Below are positions 27,188-35,435 of a DNA stretch of 40,366 nucleotides, in pieces. The notes under the pieces are model-generated. The model had not been told where the DNA came from, did no database searches, and worked only from the letters and a program-made list of their open reading frames with translations. How positions within the stretch are numbered: position 1 is the first letter of the stretch; every line of letters begins with the position of its first letter. Origin of the DNA: Lachnospiraceae bacterium (GTDB taxonomy: Bacteria; Bacillota; Clostridia; Lachnospirales; Lachnospiraceae); the NCBI GenBank assembly GCA_017393285.1, contig JAFORL010000193.1:1-40366 (forward strand), written 5' to 3'. The translations under genes were made by a program, and so were the position numbers.

Positions 27188-27188
27188 T

Positions 27189-27276
27189 TACTTTAAAAGT
27201 GTTTTCACGTATTCAAACAGAATGCATGCTTGCATGCAATTCTGTTTGAATACGTGAAAACCTAATCTGTATGAGT
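27189..27276 (+). repeat. Long palindromic repeat, nearly perfect copy
   Basis: Positions 27201-27222 and 27240-27261 are perfect 22-base inverted arms (outer sequence GTTTTCACGTATTCAA). Inside are a TGCATGC/GCATGCA stem with loop TT and one unpaired base. The flanks TACTTTAAAAGTGTT and CTGTATGAG are shared with the decayed copy at 249-332. Confidence 0.85.
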
Positions 27277-27416
27277 AAGTAGCCCTTTAGGGCGGATTAC
27301 GAATACGGACAGCTGTGTCAACAGCTGCTTTTAAAGTATACCCACTTTTATTATTGTGGTGCCTGCGAAGCCTGCATGTCCATTACTTTAAAAGTGTTAT
27401 CCGTAAATCCAAAAAA

Positions 27417-27932
27417 TTATTTTGCCTTACCGCAACAGAATTTATACTTTTTACCACTTCCACATGGACATGGATCATTTCTACCAATCTTCTTCTCTCT
27501 AACAATAGTACCTGACTTCTTTTGCTCTCTATAAAGTTCTTGACGTCTTTCCTTGGATAATAAATCATCCCAAGCTGGTAAATTATACAACCATTCTGCT
27601 CTTGCAGCTACCATGTTGTAGTATAATTTTTCCTTATCATATTCTAAGCTGACTACAGTATCTGCTGTCATATCATCAATTGGATTTTCTTTTACCAAAC
27701 TTTCATTGATTCCATCTAAAAATCCTACCATCATACTTAATTCAACATCATATTTATCTGCAAGCTCCTGTACGGTTCCTGTTACTACTTCAGAAGAAGC
27801 TAATAATTTTTCATAAATTCCTTGCTCTAAAGTAAAATATGTTTGCCAAAACATCTGTCCTTGTTTTGTATTTGTCTCTTGTGTGTATGCGTATTCACGC
27901 CATTGTGTTAATAAACTCTTTTCTGAACTCAT
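27417..27932 (-). CDS. SEC-C metal-binding domain protein
   Basis: The 171-residue protein ends in a SEC-C zinc motif, [20 protein letters not shown], with the CPC...CC ligand pattern found at the end of SecA and in many stand-alone proteins. The first 145 residues are helical and acidic and I do not recognise them. SEC-C domains bind zinc and often mediate contact with SecB or ribosomes, but the role of this family is not established. AAGGAAGG lies just upstream of the ATG at 27932. It is convergent with the XRE regulator across a repeat-rich gap. Confidence 0.88.
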   Translation of the reverse strand: MSSEKSLLTQWREYAYTQETNTKQGQMFWQTYFTLEQGIYEKLLASSEVVTGTVQELADKYDVELSMMVGFLDGINESLVKENPIDDMTADTVVSLEYDKEKLYYNMVAARAEWLYNLPAWDDLLSKERRQELYREQKKSGTIVREKKIGRNDPCPCGSGKKYKFCCGKAK

Positions 27933-28036
27933 ATTTTTTCCTTCCTTTTCTTATAGTTGTATTTCTACTATCACAATATTCTACCATAAGTAACATGGTT
28001 TTTTCAATCCTAACTTTCATCTTTTAAATCTACATG

Positions 28037-28068
28037 GTAATCCTTCCCCCCATTGGCTGAACTATTAC
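28037..28068. repeat. 32-bp palindrome family, copy 3
   Basis: Left arm GTAATCCTTCCCCC, loop CATT, right arm GGCTGAACTATTAC. Ten of 14 positions pair. The right arm is close to the family consensus and the left has drifted. Confidence 0.65.
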
Positions 28069-28088
28069 AACTTATTCCCATAGAAAAC

Positions 28089-28117
28089 TTGCTTTTTTTT
28101 TTAATAAAGGCTATACT
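28089..28117 (+). promoter_or_regulatory. Promoter of the small membrane protein
   Basis: TTGCTT, a 17-base T-rich spacer and TATACT. It would give a leader of about 140 bases. Confidence 0.5.
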
Positions 28118-28123
28118 ATTGGT

Positions 28124-28245
28124 ACATTTCTTTCTGCATACAAAAAGCAGAAAGAAAAGGACATGACTGCTTCGCAGTCACCAGCATCAATGAAAGTGAA
28201 TTGCTTTGCAGCATTGTTGCACTCGCAATTTCAAAATAAAGATAC
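28124..28245 (+). promoter_or_regulatory. Hairpin-rich 5' leader
   Basis: Three stems follow one another. TTTCTTTCTGC/GCAGAAAGAAA is a perfect 11-pair stem at about 28128-28158. GACTGC/GCAGTC has a TTC loop. AATTGC/GCAATT closes a longer loop that ends near 28241. None has a T run. I recognise no riboswitch class. Confidence 0.4.
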
Positions 28246-28265
28246 ATTTTGAAAGGACTGATTTT

Positions 28266-28454
28266 TTGAAACGATTTTTTGCCCTCTTGGGTGTGGCATT
28301 TTTTATATTGCTGTATCTATCTACATTTTTAGTAGCCTTTTTACCTGTACCAAACAAATCAGCTATATTACAGGCTCTACTTTTTTCAACTTTTTATATT
28401 ACCCTATTTATCGCTGCTTTTCTTGCAGTTTATCGCATCTTAAAAAAACGATAG
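28266..28454 (+). CDS. Small two-helix membrane protein
   Basis: The 62-residue protein has two hydrophobic helices (about 3-24 and 33-55), a basic start (KRFF) and a basic end (RILKKR), so both ends should face the cytosol. I place the start at the TTG at 28266 because AAAGGA stands eight bases before it; ATG-initiated frames further upstream run through leader hairpins. Similar short MKRFFALLG-type proteins occur in Lachnospiraceae, but no function is known to me. Confidence 0.65.
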   Translation: MKRFFALLGVAFFILLYLSTFLVAFLPVPNKSAILQALLFSTFYITLFIAAFLAVYRILKKR

Positions 28455-28528
28455 TGCAACCGAATACTTGCATACCGTTTTTCTGACCTTCGCTCTGACC
28501 TGACGGTCTTGGCTTGGGTCGGGGCTTC

Positions 28529-29860
28529 TTAATGGGACATTCCCTCTTTTTTTATCCGTTCCAAATGTGCCTTGGCATCTTTTTCTGCTCCATTGTCCGA
28601 CATATGATAAAAAGTGGTTCCTACCAATTCATCTGGCAAGTATTGTTGTGCCACATAATGATTGGGATAATCATGGGCGTATAAATAACCGCCCCCATGT
28701 CCCAATTTACTTGCACCGGGATAATGCGCATCTCGCAAATGATTTGGTATACTTGCAATCTGCTGTGATTTTACCAGCGCTAATGCCTGATCAATGGCCA
28801 TAATGGCACTATTACTTTTTGGTGCAGTTGCCACATAAGTTGCAGCCTGTGCCAATACAATACGTGCTTCCGGCATTCCCAATCGTTCCACCGCCTGTGC
28901 AGCTGCTGTGGCTACCACTAAGGCATTGGGGTCTGCATTGGATACATCTTCCGCAGCACAAATCATAATTCTTCTGGCAATAAAAGTAATACTCTCACCG
29001 GCATACAACATTCTTGCAAGATAATACACAGCCGCATCCGGATCAGAACCTCGCATACTCTTTATAAAAGCAGAAATGGTATCATAATGATTATCACCAG
29101 TTTTGTCATAACGCACCGCACGTTTTTGAATACATTCCTGTGCCACTTCCAAAGTGATCACAATGACCCCCTCTGCATTTTTTTCTGTTGTCAATACTGC
29201 TAATTCAATGGCATTCAATGCCTTTCTTGCATCTCCATCTGACATTTGACTCAAAAAATCCAGTGCTTCTTTTGTGATGATTGCGCCATAACTTCCCAAG
29301 CCATACTCCACATCTTCTACTGCACGTAGAAGTAATTTTGCAATTGATTCCTGACTTAACGTTTTTAACTCAAAAACAATGGAACGGGATATCAAGGCAC
29401 TATTTACTTCAAAATACGGATTTTCTGTGGTTGCGCCTATTAAAATAATGGTTCCGTCCTCCACAAATGGAAGCAGATAATCCTGCTGCCCTTTATGAAA
29501 ACGGTGAATTTCATCTACAAACAAAATCGTTCGTTTTCCATAAGCCCCCAAGTTTGTTTTTGCTTCTTCTACCACTGCTTCCATATCTTTTTTTCCTGCT
29601 GAGGTAGCATTGATTTGTTTGAAAACAGACTTGGTGGTATTGGCAATGACCTTGGCGATTGTAGTCTTACCTGTTCCCGGCGGTCCATACAAAATAATAG
29701 ATTGCAATTTATCTGCCTGAATGGCTCGATATAACATTTTATTTTTTCCTAAAATATGCTCCTGTCCCACAATTTCATCAATTGTTTTCGGTCTTAACCT
29801 AGAAGCCAATGGACTTTCTTTTTCCATTTTATTTTCTCTCATATAGGTAAATAAATCCAT
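28529..29860 (-). CDS. rarA: Replication-associated recombination protein A (RarA/MgsA)
   Basis: RarA is an AAA+ ATPase of the clamp-loader superfamily that acts at stalled replication forks. The 443 residues contain LASRLRPKTIDEIVGQEH, the Walker A GPPGTGKTT, Walker B FVDEIHRFHKGQQDYLLP, the sensor GATTENPYFEVN and the C-terminal MgsA tetramerisation domain (from about 260, KTGDNHYDTISAFIKSMRGS). Start at 29860 with AGGCGG six bases upstream. It follows yigZ by 56 bases and is probably cotranscribed. Confidence 0.95.
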   Translation of the reverse strand: MDLFTYMRENKMEKESPLASRLRPKTIDEIVGQEHILGKNKMLYRAIQADKLQSIILYGPPGTGKTTIAKVIANTTKSVFKQINATSAGKKDMEAVVEEAKTNLGAYGKRTILFVDEIHRFHKGQQDYLLPFVEDGTIILIGATTENPYFEVNSALISRSIVFELKTLSQESIAKLLLRAVEDVEYGLGSYGAIITKEALDFLSQMSDGDARKALNAIELAVLTTEKNAEGVIVITLEVAQECIQKRAVRYDKTGDNHYDTISAFIKSMRGSDPDAAVYYLARMLYAGESITFIARRIMICAAEDVSNADPNALVVATAAAQAVERLGMPEARIVLAQAATYVATAPKSNSAIMAIDQALALVKSQQIASIPNHLRDAHYPGASKLGHGGGYLYAHDYPNHYVAQQYLPDELVGTTFYHMSDNGAEKDAKAHLERIKKEGMSH

Positions 29861-29916
29861 TTTATTCCGCCTTTCTGTGTATGATTTTCTAACTATGCAA
29901 CGCAAAAAAATCAATC

Positions 29917-30576
29917 TTAAGATACTTCTATTACTTCTTTATCCAAGCAGAGAAAAGAGGTTTCTTCCAATTCTTCCCATTCTGCTTTTCCCGCTGTAAC
30001 TGCAATCATCTTTTTTTGCAAAGCATCATAGATGCCGACTGGCACCAATGCAAGAATCTCAACCACATCTGTATAAATCGTATCTAAAATAGGGATTTCC
30101 ATTTCATTTAAAATGTATTGCATTTTCCCCAATCCATTATAATCTGTTTTGATGGCTATCTTTTGCCCCTTTCTTTGCTGGGTAATCACACAATTTTCCA
30201 ATCCTGCTTTGGTTGCTGCACTATATGCGCGAACCAATCCACCGGTTCCCAGTAAAGTCCCGCCAAAATATCTGGTAACCACAACCAAGGTATTGTGAAT
30301 GTCCATTCCCAATAGCACCTCCAAGATTGGTTTTCCTGCGGTACCTGAAGGTTCCCCATCATCACTGAATCGTTGTAACTCTTGTCGCTCTCCCAAGACA
30401 TAACTATAACAATTATGTCTGGCATCCCAATAGGTCTTTTTTATATTTTCAATATGTTCTATTGCTTCTTCTTCTGTACGAATAGGGTAAACATGTGCGA
30501 TAAATCTAGATTTTTTTTCTACAATTTCCCCGGAGCCTTCTTGATAAACAATTGTAAATGTTTCTGTTACCTGCAT
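29917..30576 (-). CDS. YigZ/IMPACT-family protein
   Basis: The 219-residue protein has the IMPACT N-terminal domain (about 1-130: EKKSRFIAHVYP, ARHNCYSYVLG, DDGEPSGTAGKPILEVL, VVTRYFGGTLLGTGGLVRAYS), followed by the DUF1949-type C-terminal domain. The bacterial family (YigZ, YvyE) has no settled function; the eukaryotic relative controls the Gcn2 translation response. Start at 30576 with GAGGATAGAT before the ATG. A longer frame to 30639 would run through a terminator-like hairpin. Confidence 0.92.
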   Translation of the reverse strand: MQVTETFTIVYQEGSGEIVEKKSRFIAHVYPIRTEEEAIEHIENIKKTYWDARHNCYSYVLGERQELQRFSDDGEPSGTAGKPILEVLLGMDIHNTLVVVTRYFGGTLLGTGGLVRAYSAATKAGLENCVITQQRKGQKIAIKTDYNGLGKMQYILNEMEIPILDTIYTDVVEILALVPVGIYDALQKKMIAVTAGKAEWEELEETSFLCLDKEVIEVS

Positions 30577-30599
30577 ATCTATCCTCATTTCTATCACGC

Positions 30600-30630
30600 A
30601 AAATGAGTGCCACCAGGTAGCACTCATTTT
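30600..30630 (-). terminator. Terminator-like hairpin upstream of yigZ
   Basis: AAAATGAGTGC and GCACTCATTTT pair perfectly around nine bases and end in TTTT. It lies between a candidate yigZ promoter (30701-30729) and the yigZ start, so it may end the DUF6514-like transcript or act as an attenuator of yigZ-rarA. Confidence 0.65.
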
Positions 30631-30700
30631 CATCGACATATATGGTAAAAATTCAGCCCCATCCTTTATAAAGCACCAAATCTTCCTTTTGCAGTATTAG

Positions 30701-30729
30701 TACATATCCACTGGTCACTTTATTGTCAA
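30701..30729 (-). promoter_or_regulatory. Candidate promoter of yigZ-rarA
   Basis: On the minus strand a perfect TTGACA is followed after 17 bases by TATGTA. It lies about 120 bases before the yigZ start and downstream of the DUF6514-like gene. Confidence 0.5.
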
Positions 30730-30822
30730 ATAGAAATAGATCTACTCTGCTGAACAATTACTATGTATTCTTTTCTTTTTTATGTGCTAAACAAGTATAC
30801 ATTATACCATTTTTCTGATATT

Positions 30823-31110
30823 TTATCCACTGATTATTGCACATAAATAATCATAAATTACTTCCCTTAAGACACAAGGTGTAATACGATTATGTAAAAG
30901 TAAACTGATTATATATTCTGCATCTGCTAAATCATCTATAAATCCGCCCGTACATTCCCATTCTACCAATTGTTCGTTCACTTCTTTTTCCAAATATATA
31001 CCATATTTCCCTTGCGTTTCCTGTTCATAGGTTTCCAAATAATAATAAAGCGCTGCATCCGTACCATCTTCCAAACGCAGTACATCAAATCCCCTACATA
31101 TTCTTTCCAA
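30823..31110 (-). CDS. DUF6514-like small protein
   Basis: The 95-residue protein shows the pattern LEDGTDAALYYYLE...GKYGIYLE...LADAEYIISLLLHNRITPCVLREVIYDYL, which I recognise as typical of the DUF6514 family of Clostridia; its function is unknown. The start is TTG at 31110, preceded by GGGGGAG at good distance. A frame one step over begins with ATG at 31172 behind a GGGGGG run and overlaps this gene, but it loses the family sequence. A single base change joining the two frames cannot be excluded. Confidence 0.65.
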   Translation of the reverse strand: MERICRGFDVLRLEDGTDAALYYYLETYEQETQGKYGIYLEKEVNEQLVEWECTGGFIDDLADAEYIISLLLHNRITPCVLREVIYDYLCAIISG

Positions 31111-31421
31111 GCAATCTCCCCCGTTCCATTGTACTGTTCTCTTTTCTCTTTTTCATCAGAAAACCATCCCATTTATATTTGCCCCCCATTATGCAAATAC
31201 GAATAGGAACGATAGCCAGCCAACCATTGTCAGAAGCCAAAAGGCTTCCTGCTGCTCCAACCTCTTCCAATCACGCCCCCCTGAAACCAAGTGCAAAATT
31301 CTTAGAAGAAGGAATCTGTTACGACTAAGATAAACAGATTGGAAAAGAAAAACAGTATCCTGCTTTTAATACTATATCGGCATATAAGCGAATTCAACTT
31401 AGGTCTACTTAGCCACAAAGT

Positions 31422-31453
31422 GTAGCAGTTCAGCCAGGGGGCTCAACGATTAC
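31422..31453. repeat. 32-bp palindrome family, copy 4
   Basis: Left arm GTAGCAGTTCAGCC, loop AGGG, right arm GGCTCAACGATTAC, with 10 of 14 positions paired. It lies just upstream of the PBP promoter. Confidence 0.65.
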
Positions 31454-31471
31454 CAGCAAAGTCCTTAATAG

Positions 31472-31500
31472 TTGAATTTTCCATGTATTTTTGCTATAAT
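31472..31500 (+). promoter_or_regulatory. Promoter of the PBP-tyrA pair
   Basis: TTGAAT, a 17-base spacer and TATAAT preceded by TG (extended -10). The leader is about 105 bases. Confidence 0.7.
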
Positions 31501-31612
31501 GAACCATGCAATAAAGGCGCGATTCTATCGCCAATAAACTATCAGAATACTTTATGAAACATACGAAACGCTAGTTTGCATAACAAAACAGCTTTTCAGA
31601 AAGGAAACAGGC

Positions 31613-34069
31613 ATGCAATATTATTCTATATCCAATGCAAAAAAAAAGCGAAAAGCACTACGTTCTAAAAAACATAAAACGGCTTATAACCTTTATTTTA
31701 CAATCACCCGCTTAGCAATTACCGTCGGCATAGGGGCTGCTGTTATCGCTTTTTCTGCTGGTTTAGGCTTATTATTTGGCATTTTGGATTCTACTCCCTC
31801 TTTACAAAAAGAGGATATCAAACCCACTACCTTTATGACCACATTGTATGATGCAGACCATAAAAAAATGGGACACTTGATAGGTTCTAATGCGAACCGT
31901 ATTTCCGTCTCTTTAGACAAAATGCCTACAAATCTAAAAAATGCATTTATCGCAATTGAAGATGAACGGTTTTATAGCCACAATGGTATAGATCCAACAG
32001 GTATTATGCGTGCTTCCACTTCTACCCTCCTTTCCGGACACGTAGGACAAGGTGCCAGTACCATTACACAACAGTTACTAAAAAATGTGATATTTGCAGG
32101 TGGCAACGAAGCGAGCCTTTCCTCCAAAATTCAACGTAAAATTCAAGAACAGTATTTGGCATTAGAATTGGAAACCAAAGTTTCTAAAGATGAAATATTA
32201 GAAAATTACCTAAACACCATTAATTTAGGTCAAAATACATTGGGTGTGCAAGCTGCAGCAGAGCGTTACTTTGATAAACCCGTCTCCAAACTTTCCCTTA
32301 GTGAATGTGCTGTTTTAGCCAGTATAACCAAAAATCCCTCTGGACTAAACCCCATTCTTCACCCTCGTGAAAATAAATACCGAAGAGATGCTGTCTTATC
32401 AAATATGTTGGAACAACATATGATTTCCAAAGCAGACTATAAAAAAGCACTAAAAGAACCTGTGTACGAAAAAATCGAAAAAGTAAATATTAAGAAAAAT
32501 AAATCTGCACAAACGGTCACTTCCTACTTTACGGATGCCTTAATTACGCAAGTGATGGAGGATTTACAAGAAAAATTAGGTTATACAGAAGAGGAAGCCT
32601 CCAATCTTATTTACAGAGGTGGATTAAAAATTTATACTACCCAGGATACAAAACTCCAAAAAATTTGTAATTCTGTCATCAATAACCAGCAATATTATCC
32701 TTTTTCAACTTCTTATAGTTTAACCTATAGATTGTCTGTGCAAAAGAAAGATGGCACCATGGTAAACTATGATGAGAACAGTATACTGTCTTATTTTAAG
32801 AAACGAAGCCCAGGTTTCGAACTAACCTTTAGCAACGAAAAAACAGGAAAAAAATGGATTAAAGAGTTTAAAAATGCCTGTACCCAAAAAAAAGGAACCA
32901 CTGTAGTTGGCGAGCAAATTACCTTCTCTTTACAACCGCAGTTATCCTTTGTCCTGATGGAACCTTCCACTGGAAAAGTCAAAGCGCTAGTGGGTGGTAG
33001 AGGGCAGAAAACAGCAAATCGTACCCTAAACCGCGCAACCGATTCCAAACGCCAGCCAGGTTCCACTTTCAAAGTGTTGTCTGCTTATTTACCGGCATTA
33101 GACGCCAAAAACATGACATTGGCAACTACCTTTGAAGATGCGCCTTATACCTATCCAGGCACCAATAAACAAGTCAAGAATTGGAATGGAAGCTACCGTG
33201 GACTTACCACAATCCGAGATGCCATAACCAACTCTATGAACGTGGTAACTGTCAAAACCATGGCTGAAGTCACACCGGATGTTGCATTGAAATATCTTAA
33301 AAATTTGGAATTTACCACTTTGGTTACCGATTCCAGCTTATCCCATAACGATCGCAACTTAGCTTTGGCATTAGGTGGACTAACCTACGGCGTTACAAAC
33401 TACGAAATTACTGCTGCCTATAGTGCGATTGCCAATAACGGCAAGTATCAGACACCAATTTTATATACTAAAATTTGTGACCACAATGGCAAAGTCTTGT
33501 TAAAGAATAAATCAAAAAGTAAACAAGTGATGAAAGCATCTACCGCTTTTTTGCTAACAGATGCCATGAAAGACGTAGTAACCAGAGGTACCGGTACCGC
33601 AGCCAATTTTTCTGTAAATTCCATACCGGTAGCCGGAAAAACTGGTACTACTACCAGTTCTGTTGATGCATGGTTTGTCGGTTATACTCCATATTATTGT
33701 GCAGGTATATGGACGGGTTATGATACCAATCAGTCTTTATCCAACGCAACCTTCCATAAGACCATATGGAAGACCATTATGGAAAAAATTCACGCAGATT
33801 TACCAAGCAAAAATTTCACCAAACCAAGCTCCATTGTATCTGCAAAAATTTGTAGTAAATCCGGACTTTTGGCAAATCCTGCCACCTGTCCTTATGCAAA
33901 AGATGGCAGTACGGTTCGCATAGAATACTTTGCGGGTAGTGCTCCTACCAGTATGTGTCAGCTTCATCGCTCCAGTTATACCAGCGAAGCTACACCAGCA
34001 GCCTCCCCAGTAGCAACAACAAAGCCTAAACCAGCTACTACTACTACTACTACAGATACCAACGAATAA
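31613..34069 (+). CDS. Class A penicillin-binding protein
   Basis: This 818-residue bifunctional enzyme polymerises and cross-links peptidoglycan. It has a basic cytoplasmic start, one membrane helix (about 28-57) and a GT51 glycosyltransferase domain with catalytic E116 in IAIEDERFYSHNG and GASTITQQLLKN. The transpeptidase domain follows with S484-TFK (active-site serine), S541-MN and K676-TG. The C-terminal 25 residues are Ala/Pro/Thr-rich and probably disordered. AAAGGAAACAGGC precedes the ATG. It is of the PBP1A/PonA type. tyrA follows 26 bases later, probably in the same transcript. Confidence 0.95.
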   Translation: MQYYSISNAKKKRKALRSKKHKTAYNLYFTITRLAITVGIGAAVIAFSAGLGLLFGILDSTPSLQKEDIKPTTFMTTLYDADHKKMGHLIGSNANRISVSLDKMPTNLKNAFIAIEDERFYSHNGIDPTGIMRASTSTLLSGHVGQGASTITQQLLKNVIFAGGNEASLSSKIQRKIQEQYLALELETKVSKDEILENYLNTINLGQNTLGVQAAAERYFDKPVSKLSLSECAVLASITKNPSGLNPILHPRENKYRRDAVLSNMLEQHMISKADYKKALKEPVYEKIEKVNIKKNKSAQTVTSYFTDALITQVMEDLQEKLGYTEEEASNLIYRGGLKIYTTQDTKLQKICNSVINNQQYYPFSTSYSLTYRLSVQKKDGTMVNYDENSILSYFKKRSPGFELTFSNEKTGKKWIKEFKNACTQKKGTTVVGEQITFSLQPQLSFVLMEPSTGKVKALVGGRGQKTANRTLNRATDSKRQPGSTFKVLSAYLPALDAKNMTLATTFEDAPYTYPGTNKQVKNWNGSYRGLTTIRDAITNSMNVVTVKTMAEVTPDVALKYLKNLEFTTLVTDSSLSHNDRNLALALGGLTYGVTNYEITAAYSAIANNGKYQTPILYTKICDHNGKVLLKNKSKSKQVMKASTAFLLTDAMKDVVTRGTGTAANFSVNSIPVAGKTGTTTSSVDAWFVGYTPYYCAGIWTGYDTNQSLSNATFHKTIWKTIMEKIHADLPSKNFTKPSSIVSAKICSKSGLLANPATCPYAKDGSTVRIEYFAGSAPTSMCQLHRSSYTSEATPAASPVATTKPKPATTTTTTDTNE

Positions 34070-34095
34070 ATTTGACATAGAAAGGATCTATACTT

Positions 34096-35211
34096 ATGAG
34101 AATGAAAACACCATCTACCTTTGGATTTGTCGGTTTTGGATTAATCGGCGGCTCCATTGCCAGAAACTTACGATTTATTTATCCCAATGCCAAAATTTAC
34201 GCATACGATTATCACCCTACACATACCAACCCAAACTTATTGCTAGCAAAAGAAGAAGGAACCTTAACAGACATTGTTTCTTCCTTTGATGGTGTATTTT
34301 CTTCCTGTGATTTAATTTTTTTATGTGCACCTGTGCTTCGCAATATTGATTATTTAAAAGAATTAAAAGAAACCATGCAGAAAAATTGCATTTTAACAGA
34401 TGTTGGCAGTGTAAAGGGAAATATTCATGAAGCGGTTTCCGCATTAGGCTTGGAAGCAAATTTTATTGGCGGACATCCTATGGCAGGCTCTGAAAAAACA
34501 GGCTATGAAAATTCTACCAGACAACTTTTAGAGAATGCCTTTTACATTTTGACGCCTACCCAACAAACTCCTGCTTTCACCATTTCATATATGGAACAAT
34601 TAATATCTGACATCGGCTCTATTCCCGTTGTGTTAGAGCCCAAACAACATGATGATATTGTAGCTGCCATCAGCCATGTGCCACATATCATTGCAGCCTC
34701 CTTGGTAAACCTAGTCAAAGATTCCGACGATGCCCAAGAGCATATGCATGCTTTGGCAGCAGGTGGTTTTAAAGACATTACAAGAATTGCTTCCTCCTCT
34801 CCAGTTATGTGGGAAAATATTTGTCTGACAAACGCAACTAGCATTTCAACATGTATAGATGCATATATTGCATATTTACAAAGAATGAAACAGGGAATAA
34901 AAGAAAAAGATAGTCAGTTTTTAACAGACTTCTTTCAATCCTCCAAGGATTACAGAGACAGCATTCCCAAAAAACCAATTGGTGTCTTGAAGCAAAACCA
35001 CACCCTGCACATTGCCGTGGATGACAAAAAAGGTGCCATTGCCATTATTGCAACCATCTTAGCCAGTCATGATATCAATTTAAAAAATATAGGAATTGAA
35101 CACAATCGAGAAGAAACCAACGGTGTTTTGTATATTGATTTCTATACAGAAGAGGAAAAGGAATCTGCAATGGAAATTTTAAATTTCCATAATTATCAAA
35201 TTTTTTCATAA
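34096..35211 (+). CDS. tyrA: Prephenate dehydrogenase
   Basis: TyrA oxidatively decarboxylates prephenate to 4-hydroxyphenylpyruvate for tyrosine synthesis. The 371-residue product has the NAD loop GFVGFGLIGGSIARNL (10-25), the catalytic HPMAGSEKTGYENS segment and a helical C-terminal dimerisation domain. An ACT domain ends the protein (about 300-371: LHIAVDDKKGAIAIIATIL), which suggests feedback by tyrosine. AAAGGATCTATACTT precedes the ATG. aroC lies 3.7 kb downstream but not in the same transcript. Confidence 0.95.
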   Translation: MRMKTPSTFGFVGFGLIGGSIARNLRFIYPNAKIYAYDYHPTHTNPNLLLAKEEGTLTDIVSSFDGVFSSCDLIFLCAPVLRNIDYLKELKETMQKNCILTDVGSVKGNIHEAVSALGLEANFIGGHPMAGSEKTGYENSTRQLLENAFYILTPTQQTPAFTISYMEQLISDIGSIPVVLEPKQHDDIVAAISHVPHIIAASLVNLVKDSDDAQEHMHALAAGGFKDITRIASSSPVMWENICLTNATSISTCIDAYIAYLQRMKQGIKEKDSQFLTDFFQSSKDYRDSIPKKPIGVLKQNHTLHIAVDDKKGAIAIIATILASHDINLKNIGIEHNREETNGVLYIDFYTEEEKESAMEILNFHNYQIFS

Positions 35212-35294
35212 AATACATTACTTTTGTACCTAACAGTTGTCAATAAACTGCCATGTCTGTTTACATTAAAAGTGTTTTCATAGGTAACAAAATA

Positions 35295-35388
35295 GGGCTG
35301 TCATAGGAAGAAAACAGCACAAAATATAGTTCATTATTTACAGTTTCTGTACTATATTCTGTGTCTTGCTCTCTTCCTGCAACAGCCC
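35295..35388. terminator. Very long hairpin between tyrA and queA
   Basis: GGGCTGT/ACAGCCC, AGGAAGA/TCTTCCT and a further 18-base imperfect stem (centred on AAAATATAGT/ACTATATTCT) stack into one arm of about 35 pairs. On the minus strand it is followed by ATTTTG. It can stop both convergent transcripts, but it is longer than an ordinary terminator and resembles a miniature palindromic element. Confidence 0.7.
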
Positions 35389-35435
35389 CTTTCTGTTTGA
35401 TTACATATAAACAAAATCTATACAAGCAAGGACCC

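Larger units (their letters stand above)
27097..27416. other. Repeat-rich gap between two convergent genes
   Basis: No gene is seen here. In order it holds the terminator at 27143-27187, the long palindrome at 27189-27276, a hairpin around ACAGCTGTGTCAACAGCTG near 27310-27330, and a second copy of the 15-base TACTTTAAAAGTGTT at 27384-27398. The last is identical to 27189-27203, so a unit of about 195 bp is bracketed by short direct repeats. Confidence 0.65.
27933..28265. other. Gap before the small membrane protein, with palindrome and structured leader
   Basis: It contains a copy of the 32-bp palindrome (28037-28068), a promoter at 28089-28117 and a leader with three hairpins (28124-28245) before the TTG start at 28266. 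No gene is seen. Confidence 0.6.
31111..31612. other. Gap between the DUF6514-like gene and the PBP gene
   Basis: About 500 bases without a supported gene. It holds an AATCTGTT/AACAGATT hairpin near 31315-31340, a copy of the 32-bp palindrome at 31422-31453 and the PBP promoter at 31472-31500. I considered 6S, SRP and tmRNA and saw none of their conserved motifs. Confidence 0.55.

Noticed and set aside
31180..31400. 6S, SRP or tmRNA gene
   Set aside because: The stretch is somewhat GC-richer with small hairpins, but I found none of the conserved motifs of these RNAs on either strand.
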